Of a stretch of 64,000 nucleotides of DNA, positions 31,667 through 45,238 are shown piece after piece. Position 1 is the stretch's first letter. The number at the start of each line of letters is the position of its first letter. Below the pieces are notes generated by a model. That model did not search any database. It was not told the DNA's origin and worked only from the letters and a program-made list of their open reading frames with translations. The translations under genes were made by a program, and so were the position numbers. Location: the NCBI RefSeq assembly GCF_030035675.1, contig NC_084482.1, positions 223,740,943-223,804,942 on the forward strand, in the 5' to 3' direction. This DNA comes from Rhineura floridana (lineage: Eukaryota > Chordata > Lepidosauria > Squamata > Rhineuridae).

Positions 31667-33650
31667 TCATATTAATTCAGAAGCCTCATGGACTATAACA
31701 TCACATGTTATACTGGGTCTGCATACATTTGTGTAGCAATGTGACAGTACCTTTTGGGGGACTCTCGAAGAGGCAACTTGTATATTAGGAGGTGAGCTCA
31801 ATTCGTATTCCTCCAGAAATCTAGAACAAGTCCTTTTAGCCCTTAGATTATTTAATAGGTTTTGCATTTTATTGATGACCTCGGTTTGTTCACTGTCTGA
31901 GAATGTATGGAAACTATTTATAAGTTCATCCTCTCCCTTGCACGCAAAGTCAAACGGTGTTTGTTGATTAGCCTTAGTATTTTCCATGTTATGAGATGAC
32001 AGCGTAGAAGTGCGAATGGGAGCTAAGAGCGGGAAAGAGCTTACCTCATCCATAATAATAATATCAGAGTTAAGAGAATTAGGTATTTCAGAGTTTGAAG
32101 TTTCTTGTGAAGGAAGAGACAGAGAAGATAGATTATTTCCCATCATAGTTTGTCCTGTATTCAGTGTCTGAGGTAAGCTATTTAGAGAAAGCTGATCCAG
32201 AGGTGAATTCCGGATTCCAGAGTTTGATGAGTTATGTTTGCTTCTAATCAGGGAAGGCTTCCCACTCCTTTGTGGTGAGGTCAAGTTAGTTAGTGGAATT
32301 CTCTTTGTGAGCAAGGGAATGGGTCCGGCCTCATTTGTGAAGTATCTTTGAACAATTATTCCATGCCTGCCTAGAATAGATTTATTTGCAATTAACCATG
32401 TTGTTATCACAGACAATTTCAAAGTAAGTAAAACGGACGTTTTAATCGAGGGGTTGTAAAGGAATTCCACATGCAGGATGTCGTCCGGCCATAAATCCAT
32501 TGCAGCTAGAGACTGAAGAGCATGACACACTCTTTGTTTCCTAACGATAGCTTTTTCTTTAAATGTAGAAAAGAGGAAGGTTCAGGAGTGCAAGTTTATT
32601 TGGGTTTAATCTCAGAAGCCAGTTACCGTCTGAGATTTCTTGCCGTGAAATCATACTGTTTATAGAGCCTTTTTCACTTTCAATCCTCGGGCTGGGGTGT
32701 GAAAATATCTCTGGCAAAACCGAAATTTTCTTGCTGTCTGGCAAAACATCACAGTGGATTTTGGAGGATATTCTCTTTGAAGATGAATCTGATTGCTTCT
32801 TTGTTTGCAGGTCTGAATGTTGTTGAACTTTAAGTAGATTAAAAAGTTTCTGGAAGTTCATCTTCTTGCTCCGTGGTAGTTTGTAATTTTTAATATTTTT
32901 AGATTTTTTCCCTTTCGGTAAACTGCGAGGTTTCTTTTTGTTGGCGCTCTTCGTAGCTGTTTCTAGCTTATGAGCTGATGAAGTAGAATTTAAGTATTTA
33001 CGACAATCAGTTAGTTCTTTCATAAATGATTTTAATAAGCTATTTGTTTCTTCCAAAAAGATTTTGATATTTTCAGACTCTTTGGCCATAATAGCTAATT
33101 TTAGCTGCAAGCATTTTTGGCCAGTTAAAAGTAATTTTAGGCCAATTTGTGACAATTCCATAGTTTCCGTAACTTCTAGAGAGCAGACAGAAGATGGCTG
33201 GGGTTGGGCAAAAGAGGGAGTCTGGCAGACAGAATCTGAAGCACTGACGTTAAACGAAGCGGCAGGAGAAAATTGCAAGTCACTGTCCTTAGACTGAGAT
33301 GAAAATGGTGTCGCCTCGCATTCAAGTGCCTGCTGCAAGGGGTTGCTCAGACTAGATAAAGACATTTTGCCAGAAGGGAGATCCAAAAGTGTTCCAAAAT
33401 GCGAACTTTGTAGGATTCCTGGATCATCCGATGCCAGGATCTCCTCACTCAAGCATGGGCAGGAATGATCTATTTCAATTCGAGAGGAGATTTCCTCATC
33501 TGGTCTTGACTCTATTCTTTTTGTCCTGCCAGCTTTAGTTGGTATAAGGAAGTTTGTAATTTTGGGCTGATAAGCCGCTTTTCCAGGAGCTTCCAATATC
33601 AGGTCCAATTTAGGATCTTGTTCATAGCAATTTTTCCTTGTTTGAACCAT
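31667..33650 (-). pseudogene. LINE copy b ORF1, one frameshift
   Basis: The ATG at 33650 gives MVQTRKNC. Residues 28-35, QPKITNFL, fit the PIP-like motif at the same place as in copy a. A basic region with KKKPRSLPKGKKSKN and MNFQKLFNLL follows. The RRM-like domain is split by a frameshift between 32559 and 32530 (LLRLNPNKLALLNLPLF, then ILHVEFLYNPSIKTSVLLTL). A conserved late helix reads QTEVINKMQNLLNNLRAK. The frame ends SELI-UGA with C following, at 31669-31667, in frame with ORF2. Confidence 0.8.
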
Positions 33651-33935
33651 TTTAAGGACAATATGGTAATATCTAGATTTAACTAGATTTAAGAGTCTAT
33701 TGATGAAACAAGTCAGGGTTTAGACTTACAGGTAAGGAGGTAAAACTTCTTCTTGTTGATAAGATAGTCATGAAACTGGTTTGCAGTTATATTGAGTCCT
33801 TCCCTTTGTGAATTTTCTTTAAGCTACGGAGCAGCGTCTTTTACGTCCGCTCTGCTTCGCAGCCAGCAACCGACCCCACTCCAAATCAAAATAGCTGCCT
33901 TGGCTCCCACAGTGCTGCTCAGCTGAGCTTAATGC

Positions 33936-34309
33936 AGAATGAGAGTGCCAGTTCACAAGGGTCAGATGGATCCCGCTGGGTCAACACGACCCTGTCCTGT
34001 TCATCAGCAGGAGAACTTGCCTTTCCATGCTCTTGGCTTTTGGAAGGGGGGCATAGCAATTGGGGAAAGTGGAATGACTGGATATTTTGTTCTCAGAAGT
34101 AACCAGCCTGTCTGTTCATTTGAAAGAAATTCCCAAATGAGAGCTCATCTCTTGGCTGGAGGAAGAAGATCCAGTTAGCCGGGGTACTGAGAAAGAGGAG
34201 AGACTGGCAGGTAAAATTTTTTTTAAAGGTTTTGTTAAAGCTTATAGTGGGAACAAACTCATGATGTGGTAACCTGTGAAAGGCTGAATGCAAAGTTGGA
34301 TGGAATGTA
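33936..34309. other. No recognisable feature
   Basis: Sequence between the LINE leader and a SINE, without repeats or domains that I recognise. Confidence 0.4.
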
Positions 34310-34533
34310 AATGTACTGCCTTCAAGTTGATCCCAACTTATGGCGACCCTATGAATAATGTTTACGTGGTAAGCAGTATTCAGAGGTGGTTTACCATTGC
34401 CTTCCTCTGAGGCTGAGAGGCAGTGACTGGCCCAAAGTCGCCCAGTGAGCTTCATGGCTGTGTGGGGATTCAGACCCTGGTCTCCCAGGTCATAGTCCAG
34501 CACTCTAACCACTACACCACACTGGCTCTCATA
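34310..34533 (-). mobile_element. Sauria-type SINE, nearly complete
   Basis: Antisense. The right end, AACCACTACACCACACTGGC, is the complement of the tRNA-like head. The middle has CAGTGAGCTTCATGGCTGTG and GAGGTGGTTTACCATTGCCT. The left end, CTTCAAGTTGATCCCAACTT plus ATGGCGACC, is the BovB-type tail. It was therefore mobilised by BovB machinery, as is known for this SINE family. Confidence 0.88.
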
Positions 34534-34552
34534 CCTCAGCTAGATGGACCAA

Positions 34553-34740
34553 TAGTCTTACATAGGAAGCTGCCTTATACAGAGTCAGACCATTGGTCCA
34601 TCCAGCTCAGTACTGTCTACACTGACTGGCAGTGGCTCTCTAGGGTTTCAGCCAGGATTCTCTCCCAGTCCTATCTGGACAGCTGAGGGTTGAACCTGGA
34701 GCCTTCTGCATGCAAGCAGATGATCTACCACATAAGGCAA
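34553..34740 (-). mobile_element. tRNA-derived SINE with CR1-like tail
   Basis: Antisense. The right end, GTTGAACCTGGAGCCTTCTG plus CATGCAAGCAGATG, is the complement of a tRNA head with a B box. The left end, GTCAGACCATTGGTCCATCC plus AGCTCAGTA, resembles the 3' tail of the CR1 copies at 17522 and 42016. It is probably a partner of a CR1-type LINE. Confidence 0.7.
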
Positions 34741-35130
34741 CTTTCTGTATGCCTATATTTATATCTGACCATTTTGAAGAAATGCAGCCAAATTCATAGG
34801 AACCACAGAGCAGTGAGCTGTTCCCAGCTTCTCCAGCCTCCCGCACTTCTGTCCCCCCAATGCTTAATGCATCATATCATAGAAATGGATCCCACAGTTG
34901 AATCACAGGAGGGGGAAAACCAGACACATCTGTGCCTAATGAGAGCAAGTGAAGTATGCACCATAAAGAATCTAATGTTCTTGCCTGTATTATAGTCTGG
35001 AAACAACCTCCATCTCAGTTGCACATACAGAGAAAGAAGGGATGCTAAAATCGTAGAAACAGAGTTCAATCTGTGATGAGTTACCTTGTTTTTTTTCTTG
35101 AAATTGAACATTATTTTTTCATTCCCACCC
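34741..35130. other. No recognisable feature
   Basis: Probably intron or upstream sequence of zinc-finger gene 1. A possible splice acceptor (TTCCCACCCCAG) ends near 35132. Confidence 0.35.
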
Positions 35131-35197
35131 CAGCAGGTAGTAGACAAGACAGTGAAAAATCCATCTGTGCTTCATCTGCAACAGCCAAACAGAAGAG

Positions 35198-36860
<1,663 letters not shown>

Positions 36861-36897
36861 TGTAGAAAGAGTTTAGTGTGGAAAATAAACTAGATGT

Positions 36898-37104
36898 CTT
36901 TTTAAGACAAGGTCTTCAATTCTGAGTTTCTTTCTTGGACACTTTTTTCTTAATAATGTTATTTGTTATTTAGTTTAATTTTTGTAAATTGTATTGTTTT
37001 CATTGATGTATCCTTATACCTGTGTTTATTTTTCTTTGTAAGCCGCCTTGAGGGCCTTTGGCCAAAAGGCGGGGTATAAATAAATTTAATAATAATAATA
37101 ATAA
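36898..37104 (+). mobile_element. L2-type 3' tail inserted in zinc-finger remains
   Basis: It carries the same tail as 23395-23590: GTAAGCCGCCTTGAGGGCC, GGCCAAAAGGCGG, then an AATAAT repeat. Finger-like sequence continues on its far side, so it inserted into the decaying end of the array. Confidence 0.78.
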
Positions 37105-37200
37105 ACTTCGAAGTAGCCACTCAGGAGAGATGCTATTTAAAATAATAGAGTATGAAAGGAGCTTCAGTGACAGTAGAGCACTTACTAAACTCCTACAAGT
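37105..37200 (+). pseudogene. Zinc-finger remnant after the L2 tail
   Basis: SSHSGEMLFKIIEYERSFSD and SRALTKLL retain the finger spacing (HSGExxF, ERSFSDSRxLTK) but have lost the metal ligands. It is the distal end of the zinc-finger 1 array. Confidence 0.65.
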
Positions 37201-37294
37201 CTCCAGCAGAGCTTGTTGTATTACCGAATCCAGACCCTGAATGTCTCCATGGAGGAAGGGTGGGATAAAATAATGATGATGACCTATCTTTGTA

Positions 37295-37511
37295 CAGTAG
37301 GGCCCCGCTTATACGGCAGGTTAGGGACCAGGCCCCCGCCGTAAACTTGAAATCACCGTAAAGTGGAACCCATAGACTATAAGGGGGCTGTTGCGCAAAA
37401 ATGATGCGAAAATGCCGCAAAATCACAAAATTGGCTTTAAAAAGGGGAATTTCCTGCCACCGCATTAGTGGAACACCAGAATGTGAAGCGTCGGTAAGCG
37501 GGGCCCTACTG
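37295..37511. mobile_element. Tigger/pogo-type MITE, 217 bp, TA duplication
   Basis: The ends CAGTAGGGCCCCGCTTA and TAAGCGGGGCCCTACTG are inverted repeats. TA lies on both sides (37293-37294 and 37512-37513), as in Tc1/mariner-Tigger elements. It is non-coding. Confidence 0.88.
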
Positions 37512-37513
37512 TA

Positions 37514-38442
37514 TAGTATCATTATTAATCATGTTAGACAATAAAATAGGAGGAAAGCGATTTCTCATTCTTGCATCTTGAAAACATTGCAAAAGTATTG
37601 TTATCAAGATTTATATACTGTTCCCACATAAGACAATATAAAATACTGATAAAAAGTTCTCTTATTTGGTATTATTGTTAGGCCACTAATTCTATATTTA
37701 TGTATCATTGGTGGTGGTGGGGAATGTAAGAACAGCGAGCTTGCCCACACTGGTCTATAGTTTGAATGTTAATATTTTTAAAATAAGTTGAAGGTGCTGG
37801 AGAAAAAGCTCCTGGGGAAGTTTGAATACAAGGCAGGGCATATTCCACAGATCATTAGACACACGCTCCTGAGAAAGTGAGGTACATCCAAACCATGGCA
37901 GGCCACTGCAAAATGATATAATAGGTAATCTGTTGTTGAATAAAATACTTTTGCAAACACTGGGGAGGGAAAGAAGGGTAAGAGTTCAGACCCACCGACT
38001 GTAACCAAGGCATGGGAGAGGGGTGATTTGGATTCTCACTCATGGATCAATAGGATCTGTTTCAAGGGGAAAATCAAAGCTCAAGGGTTAAATAAAAATT
38101 CCTGCTAATGGCCCTCTTGGATGGGTCTATGAGTAGGAGGATTCTGGTGTTGTAAGGTCCGTCTTCTTCCCTTCTTTTCATCATATATTTCCCACCCCAA
38201 TGAAACGATTGTATTGCAAAACACAAACTGTCCCATTTGCACATTTTCTTTCCCGATTCCAAACCCACCCTCCCATATAGTTATGCGACACCCCAGTCTC
38301 CAAGCAGTACAAGACTTCCAGGAGCTTCTGCATTTACTCAGGGTTTGATTTCCTTGGAAAGAAGGCTAGTGGAGACTATGGTGTCTTATAGGATATACTG
38401 TTTTTATTTACACATATTTGCAACCTAACCTTAAGGTGGGTC
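37514..38442. other. No recognisable feature
   Basis: AT-rich sequence. No repeats, domains or convincing exons were seen. Confidence 0.45.
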
Positions 38443-39299
38443 TGTGATGTTCCTGTAAGTTAGCATCTGTAAATATGGTAAGTGCGGGTCTATTGGGTGA
38501 TGTATGGTAATTGACAGAGAGAGAAAAGAGGAGTACATGGGTGAGAAGCTGAAGTACGCTGGATGATGATTGGCTGAGTGACTGGCTGGCTGAAGGTATA
38601 AATGGAGGTTTGTGAGTGATGAGATGGGGTCAGTTGGAAGTAGGAGAGAGAGAGAGTCGGTTAGAGAGTCGGTTGGAGAGAGGTTGATGAGTTGGTTGGC
38701 AGAGTTCTGAGGGAAGTTTGGATTGGATTTGGCTGATATTTAAAGAGGATATATATGAACAGAAACATAAAGAGTGACCATATATGAAACCATACGCTTG
38801 TGAAACATTCCTAAAGTAATCTTGTTATTTCCTGTTATCAGTAAATAAATACTTCTTTGGTTTACCAAAGGCCTGATCCTTGGCTGGGGGATATACAGAC
38901 CAGAAGGGAGGGCAAGGTAATTACCAAGGCTGAACAGAAACAGTATCTAATGGTGGCAGCGGTGAAAGGAGGAATGGTAACAAGTCAGGTATCCAGAGCA
39001 ACCCAGAGTTGTATACTTTATTTATAAAGATACAAGGGGGTTGGGAACAGCATAAGCACTCAGTCACAAAAGTAACCAGCTAGAGAGAGATTCAGGTAAA
39101 GTCTCTGGGAGTATCGGTTACAGGACGTGACTGGTGGTGCTGCCTAGCAGTGGGATCTAGTGAGATCTGTGCTAGAGCGGAGTGAGAAACCATAAAAAAG
39201 GACGGTCCTGACTAGTGGTGTCCCTGGTGGTGCCTAGTGAAAGGCAGTAGCCACCAGCAGGTGGGAACCAGACAGGGAGAACCAGGGAAGGTCGTCACA
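38443..39299 (+). repeat. Solo LTR, family 1, TSD GGGTC
   Basis: The ends are TGTGATGTTCC and GGTCGTCACA. GGGTC flanks both sides exactly (38438-38442 and 39300-39304). It has TATAAATGG and AATAAATAC signals and matches 14139-14908 and the complement of 48055-48863. No internal region is present. Confidence 0.9.
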
Positions 39300-39570
39300 G
39301 GGTCCTTATTGCTTTGGGGGTCCAGACAGCAAGCAAGCCCCTCTGTCTCCAGTTCCCAGCCTTTCTTCCCACTAGACTAGAAAATACAAGGCTCTCTTTG
39401 GGTCCAGGATGGGTGGAGGAGAGCCTCTCCCCTGAAAAGAGTTCCAATAGCTCCCTTTGGATATGCAATTTGACTGTTTCATAAGTCCTTTTAACTCATA
39501 GGCTAGTTTAACAAAGGAAACTGGTCTGACCAGTAGAATAGGCTTCTTGCTTGCTTATCCCAACTTCAGA
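39300..39570. other. No recognisable feature
   Basis: Ordinary sequence beside the LTR; nothing identified. Confidence 0.4.
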
Positions 39571-39665
39571 TACAAGATTATTATTATTATTATTATTACT
39601 ATTTGATTTATATCTCACCCTTCCTCCCCGCAGGAGCCCGGGGCAGCAAGGTCACAGGCCTGAAA
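39571..39665 (-). mobile_element. L2-type 3' tail, antisense, with (TTA)n
   Basis: A TTATTATTATTA run followed by TTTGATTTATATCTCACCCT and CAGGAGCCCGGGGCAGC, the complement of an L2-like 3' end. Truncated. Confidence 0.55.
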
Positions 39666-39793
39666 GGGACACAAAGAAATAATCTCATCCCTCAATCCCA
39701 TAACTACACACACACACACACATCTGCCAATTCAAAATGATGGTCAGACTGGGTGAAGATAAACATCTTATTATCGTTTATATTACACTTATG

Positions 39794-39909
39794 CAGAGCT
39801 TTGCAAAGTTACTTTTTTGACCTACAACTCCCATCAGCCCAATCCAGTGGCCATGCTGGCTGGGGCTGATGGGAGTTGTAGTTTAAAAAAGTAACTTTGC
39901 CAAGCTCTG
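39794..39909. mobile_element. Palindromic hAT-type MITE, 116 bp
   Basis: Nearly the whole element is one inverted repeat: CAGAGCTTTGCAAAGTTACT against AGTAACTTTGCCAAGCTCTG, with ACAACTCCCATCAGCCC in each arm. The flanking octamers CACTTATG and CAGTTATG match at 7 of 8. It is non-coding; RNA from it would fold into a hairpin. Confidence 0.88.
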
Positions 39910-39917
39910 CAGTTATG

Positions 39918-40022
39918 GTTGTATTCAACTAAGTCCTACCCATGGAAACTAATGAATCTAAGCTAGTCTTGCCTATTGACTTCAGTGGGTCTACTTTGAG
40001 TATGACTAACACTGAATGCCAT
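39918..40022. mobile_element. Short palindromic MITE-like repeat
   Basis: GGTTGTATTCAACTAAGTCC at one end and GTATGACTAACACTGAATGCC at the other, with TTGACTTCAGTGGGTCTAC within. The arms are inverted and partly degraded. The superfamily is uncertain. Confidence 0.5.
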
Positions 40023-40212
40023 TCTTCTATCCCACCTTTCTTCCACAGAGCTCAAACTGGCATTCATGGTTATCCTCTTCTCCACTTTATCCTCACAACA
40101 ATCCTGTGAGGTAGGTTAGGTGAAGGACAGTAACTAGCCCAAGGTCACCCAGTGAGCTTCATGTGTCCCAGATCCTAGTCCACTAATAACCTTTCACCTT
40201 ACACCACATTTA
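40023..40212 (-). mobile_element. MIR/CORE-like tRNA SINE, antisense
   Basis: TCCTCACAACAATCCTGTGA plus GGTAGGTTAGG, and CCCAAGGTCACCCAGTGAGC, then a degraded tRNA head complement (CCTTACACCACAT). The middle resembles the core shared by MIR-type SINEs. Confidence 0.65.
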
Positions 40213-40289
40213 CTTGACAAGAAAATGTAAAAGTGAACAAGTTGGAACTTATGAGGTACCTTGTTTACAGTCCTGTAAACAGTCTTTTA

Positions 40290-40540
40290 AGACCAACCAA
40301 TTTAGGTTGCAATCTCATACACACTTACCAGGGTCAGGGAGTAAGCCCCATGGAATTCAGTGGGGCTTACTACTGAGTAGACATGCATAAGAGTAGTTAT
40401 TCTGACATAAACTCACTCTTGCCCGTATAAGGTTATGTCAAAATAAACCTCTTCATATAGTTGTTAGCGTAGCCTTAATGGATAGGAATGCAGCCCAATA
40501 TGGTGAAATGCATTCTGGTGGAGCACAATCCTATACATGT
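40290..40540. repeat. Interspersed repeat fragment (GTGGGGCTTACT type)
   Basis: Contains GAGTAAGCCCCATGGAATTC and GTGGGGCTTACTACTGAGTA plus GACATGCATA, and near the far end ACAATCCTATACATGTCCAC. This is a pattern I associate with a common squamate repeat. Its class is uncertain. Confidence 0.45.
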
Positions 40541-40543
40541 CCA

Positions 40544-40745
40544 CTCTTGGGTTGCCAGGTTCATGGCCTGAGACTGATCCTGTATCTTTAGGAGAAGAGA
40601 AAGTCAGCCAAGTGCAGGTGCGTTCTTCTGTATCTTTAAACGTTGTACAGGGGAAAGGGAGAATTCCACCTTGTGGTTTTTCTAATTACAGTGTTGCAAG
40701 AACACCTGCACTTGGCTGACTTTCTCTTCTCCTGTGAGTAAGGTT
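40544..40745. mobile_element. MITE, partial relative of 46850-47179
   Basis: It shares TAGGAGAAGAGAAAGTCAGC plus CAAGTGCAGGTG and the inverted CACCTGCACTTGGCTGACTT plus TCTCTTCTCC with the long palindrome at 46850. It is shorter and the terminal repeat is partly lost. Confidence 0.75.
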
Positions 40746-41869
40746 TGAAGAAGCAGGCAAAGTAAATTCAGTTTGAACTGCAGTTCTTGCCAGAATGTGG
40801 CTGATGCATCACTGACATATATTAATTAGTCTATTGTTTTAACTCAAGCAAGCATTTAACCTGTGAAGGTATGATTAATAATTATATTATTTTGATCTTG
40901 GAAGATGATTTGTTGTGTAGAGCGATAGCCCCATCTAGGGGAAAAAACTTTACAGCATAATCAAAGGATTTAATGAGATACAGTGTGATTTTATAATGAT
41001 TTTAAAATAATCCTGCGTGTTATATTATAATACAGCATCGGAAAGTGAGTTTTTCATGGTAAAAAGGTATTATGAGGTAGCTTGCCTTTTCTATTTTCTC
41101 TGAGGCTGAGAAACAAGAGCTGGTTTTAGAATTGCCTACTGTATTTCTTAACTAAGTGAACTTGCAGCACAGTAAGCTCCCTAGTTACAACTTTTTCTCT
41201 ACAGCTAAGTGTTTTTTTTACAGTTAAAGATGGAACTTCTAAGAAAAACATGAGAAATAAGAAACCCTGTTAAGATACTGTAGGGCTCATTGAAATTCAG
41301 TCCTTCTGAGCTGAGGCAAAACATAAGCAAGAGTACCTGGGTCAGCATGCCCAATCAGAACAATGAAACAATACATGTACTAGAATATGCTTGAAGGCAT
41401 ATGCACAGTGGTACTGGCCTGAAAGAGCATTAGTCTTGAGGAACAGCAGAGCAATGGTGACATTAATGAGATGGACAGAATCTTGGAATCAGCAGTGGAG
41501 TTACCCAATGCTTTCTGATTGATTTGGAATGATTGCAGAGAGGAGGAACTGTGTTGTTACGTGGGCAGGAATTTATGGGATTGGTGAATCATTGTCACAT
41601 GCTGTATTCAGTAGCTAACGCCTGTTACTCAAGGACACTCATTGAAGGGATGTAAATTAGTATGCCCTCACACTGAACTTCTGGCCTCATTACATCCCAG
41701 AAGCCCTCTGATTGGTCAACTAGCCTTCTGACTGTTGCTAGACTTTTACTGATAAAAGCAAGGTTTCTCCTCAGTTAGTTGCCCCCATTTTCTTTGATTT
41801 ACCCTAATGTTACATCTCTTGCTAGAGGGTTCAACCTCCCGCTTTACTAGGTTGTGAATATGCTGGGAT
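40746..41869. other. No recognisable feature
   Basis: More than 1 kb of AT-rich sequence with no repeat family, exon or RNA gene that I can support. It may be among the more unique host DNA in the window. Confidence 0.45.
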
Positions 41870-42013
41870 AATCATCATCATCAGCTTTTGCTGTCTGCCT
41901 CTCACCTGGAATATGTATTCCAAGGCAGATTACATAGATTTAAAAATACAAAGCATGCATAAAACCATACAGATTTAAAAATACAAAACCACACAAAGAC
42001 CCATACATAACAA
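41870..42013 (-). mobile_element. L2 LINE antisense, left part (split by CR1 copy B)
   Basis: A TCATCATCATCAG repeat, then CCAAGGCAGATTACATAGAT and TTTAAAAATACAAA, an antisense L2-type 3' UTR. L2 coding text appears on the far side of CR1 copy B, so the CR1 probably inserted into this L2. Confidence 0.6.
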
Positions 42014-42227
42014 CATAAGAACATAAGAACATAAGAAGAGCCTGCTGGATCAGGCCAGTGGCCCATTTAGTCCAGCATCCTGTTCTCACAGTGACCAACC
42101 AGGTGCCTGGGGGAAGCCCGCAAGCAGGACCCGAGTGCAAGAACACTCTCCCCTCCTGAGGCTTCCGGCAACTGGTTTTCAGAAGCATGCTGCCTCTGAC
42201 TAGGGTGGCACAGCACAGCCATCATGG

Positions 42228-44984
42228 CTAGTAGCCATTGATAGCCCTGTCCTCCATGAATTTGTCTAATCTTCTTTTAAAGCCATCCAAGCTGGTGGCC
42301 ATTACTGCATCTTGTGGGAGCAAATTCCATAGTTTAACTATGCGCTGAGTAAAGAAGTACTTCCTTTCGTCTGTCCTGAATCTTCCAACATTCAGCTTCT
42401 TTGAATGTCCACGAGTTCTAGTATTATGAGAGAGGGAGAAGAACTTTTCTCTATCCACTTTCTCAATGCCATGCATAATTTTATCCACTTCTATCATGTC
42501 TCCTCTGACCCGCCTTTTCTCTAAACTAAAAAGCCCCAAATGCTGCAACCTTTCCTCGTAAGGGAGTCGCTCCATCCCCTTGATCATTCTGGTTGCCCTC
42601 TTCTGAACCTTTTCCAACTCTAGAATATCCTTTTTGAGATGAGGCGACCAGAACTGTACACAGTATTCCAAATGCGGCCGCACCATAAATTTATACAACG
42701 GCATTATGATATCGGCTGTTTTATTTTCAATACCTTTCGTAATTATTGCTAGCATGGAATTTGCCTTTTTCACAGCTGCCGCACACTGGGTCGACATTTT
42801 CATCATGCTGTCCACTACAACCCCAAGGTCTCTCTCCTGGTCGGTCACCGCCAGTTCAGACCCCATGAGCGTATATGTGAAATTCAGATTTTTTGCTCCA
42901 ATATGCATAATTTTACACTTGTTTATATTGAATTGCATTTGCCATTTTTCCGCCCATTCACTCAGTTTGGAGAGGTCTTTTTGGAGCTCTTCGCAATCCC
43001 TTTTTGTTTAAACAACCCTGAACAATTTACTGTCGTCAGCAAACTTGGCCACTTCACTGCTCACTCCTAATTCTAGGTCATTAATGAACAAGTTGAAAAG
43101 TACAGGTCCCAATACCGATCCTTGAGGGACTCCACTTTCTACAGCCCTCCATTGGGAGAACTGTCCGTTGATTCCTACTCTCTGCTTTCTGCTTCTTAAC
43201 CAATGCCTTATCCACAAGAGGACCTCTCCTATTATTCCATGACTGCTAAGCTTCCTCAGAAGCCTTTGGTGAGGTACCTTGTCAAACGCTTTTTGAAAGT
43301 CTAAGTACACTATGTCCACTGGATCACCTCTATCTATATGCTTGTTGACACTCTCAAAGAATTCTAATAGGTTACTGAGACAGGACTTTCCCTTGCAGAA
43401 GCCATGCTGGCTCTGCTTCAGCAAGGCTTGTTCTTCTATGTGCTTAGTTAATCTAGCTTTAATTATACTTTCTACCAGTTTTCCAGGGACAGAAGTTAAG
43501 CTAACTGGCCTGTAATTTCTGGGATCCCCTCTGGATCCCTTTTTGAAGATTGGCGTTACATTTGCCACTTTCCAGTCCTCAGGCACAGAGGAGGACCCGA
43601 GGGACAAGTTACATATTTTAGTTAGCAGATCAGCAATTTCACCTTTGAGTTCTTTGAGAACTCTCGGGTGGATGCCATCCGGGCCCGGTGATTTGTCAGT
43701 TTTTATATTGTCCATTAAGCTTAGAACTTCCTCTCTCATTACCACTATTTGTCTCAGTTCCTCAGAATCCCTTCCTGCAAATGTTAGTTCAGGTTCAGGG
43801 ATCTGCCCTATATCTTCCACTGTGAAGACAGATGCAAAGAATTCATTTAGCTTCTCTGCAATCTCCTTATCGTTCTTTGGTACACCTTTGACTCCCTTAT
43901 CATCCAAGGGTCCAATCGCCTCCCTAGATGGTCTCCTGCTTTGAATGTATTTATAGAATTTTTTGTTGTTGGTTTTTATGTTCTTAGCAATGTGCTCCTC
44001 AAAATCTGTTTTAGCATCCCTTATTGTCTTCTTGCATTTCTTTTGCCAGAGTTTATGGTCTTTTTTATTTTCTTCATTCGGACAAGACTTCCATTTTCTG
44101 AAGGAAGACTTTTTGCCTCTAAGAGCTTCCTTGACTTTGCTCGTTAACCATGCTGGTATCTTCTTGGCCCTGGCGGTACCTTTTCTGATCTGCGGTATGC
44201 ACTCCAGTTGAGCTTCTAATATAGTGTTTTTAAACAACTTCCAAGCATTTTCGAGTGATGTGACCCTCTGGACTTTGTTTTTCAGCTTTCTTTTTACCAA
44301 TCCCCTCATTTTTGTGAAGTTTCCTCTTTTGAAGTCAAATGTGACCGTGTTGGATTTTCTTGGCAATTGGCCATTTACGTGTATGTTTAATTTAATAGCA
44401 CTGTGGTCACTGCTCCCAATCGGTTCAACAACACTTACATCTCGCACCAGGTCCCGGTCCCCACTGAGGATTAAGTCCAGGGTTTCTGTCCCTCTGGTCA
44501 GTTCCATGACCAACTGATCTAGGGAATAGTCATTTAGAATATCTAGAAACTTTGCTTCTTTGTCATGACTGGAACACATATGCAGCCAGTCTATGTCCGG
44601 GTAGTTGAAGTCACCCATTACTACCACATTTCCTAGTTTGGATGCTTCCTCAATTTCATATCTCATCTCAAGGTCTCCCTGAGCATTTTGATCAGAGGGA
44701 CGATAGATCATTCCCAGTATTAAGTCCCTCCTGGGGCACGGTATCATCACCCACAACGATTTTGGGGAGGAGTCTGCCTCTTTTGGGGTTTCGAGCTTGC
44801 TGGATTCAATGCCTTCTTTCACGTATAGAGCGACTCCGCCACCAATACGTCCTTCCCTGTCCTTCCGATATAGTTTATATCCAGGGATAACCATATCCCA
44901 CTGGTTTTCTCCATTCCACCAGGTCTCCGTTATGCTCACTATATCAATGGTCTTCTCTAAGACCAAGCACTCCAGTTCTCCCAT
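42228..44984 (-). CDS. CR1 ORF2 copy B, one nonsense codon
   Basis: The ATG at 44984 ([18 protein letters not shown]) opens one frame right through to EDRAINGY at 42228, with the endonuclease ([20 protein letters not shown]) and RT ([54 protein letters not shown]). The only break is a TAA near 43006 after LFRVV, where copy A has AAA (Lys). The frameshift of copy A is absent here. The length, about 918 codons, fits a complete CR1 ORF2. Confidence 0.92.
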
Positions 44985-45238
44985 CTTGGTTCAGAGGCTC
45001 CTAGCATTAGCGTACAGGCACTTGTAAGCAGTGTCTCTCTTCAAGTGTCTTTGGCACTTGTGGTTAGGCCTGTGGTAATTTTGCTCTTCTGAATTTATAT
45101 CCTGTGCCCCTGCTCTCACAATGCCTACTTCTAGGCCTACCCCTTTTAAAATTTCATCATTTCTTTGGTTTTTATCCCAGGGGGGAGGTTTATTCTGAAC
45201 CGGACCTTTCTCAGCTCCTGTCGGGTTTCCCCCCTCAG

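Larger units (their letters stand above)
28612..33935 (-). mobile_element. Vingi-like APE-type LINE, copy b, 3' end missing
   Basis: Minus strand: leader (about 33935-33651), ORF1 (33650-31667), in-frame UGA, ORF2 (31666-28612). The gene order is that of copy a and the RT is about half identical in sequence, so it is a sister lineage. Unlike normal LINE truncation, the 5' end is present and the 3' end is lost, so a deletion or rearrangement removed it. Visible lesions are at least two frameshifts and one stop. Confidence 0.83.
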
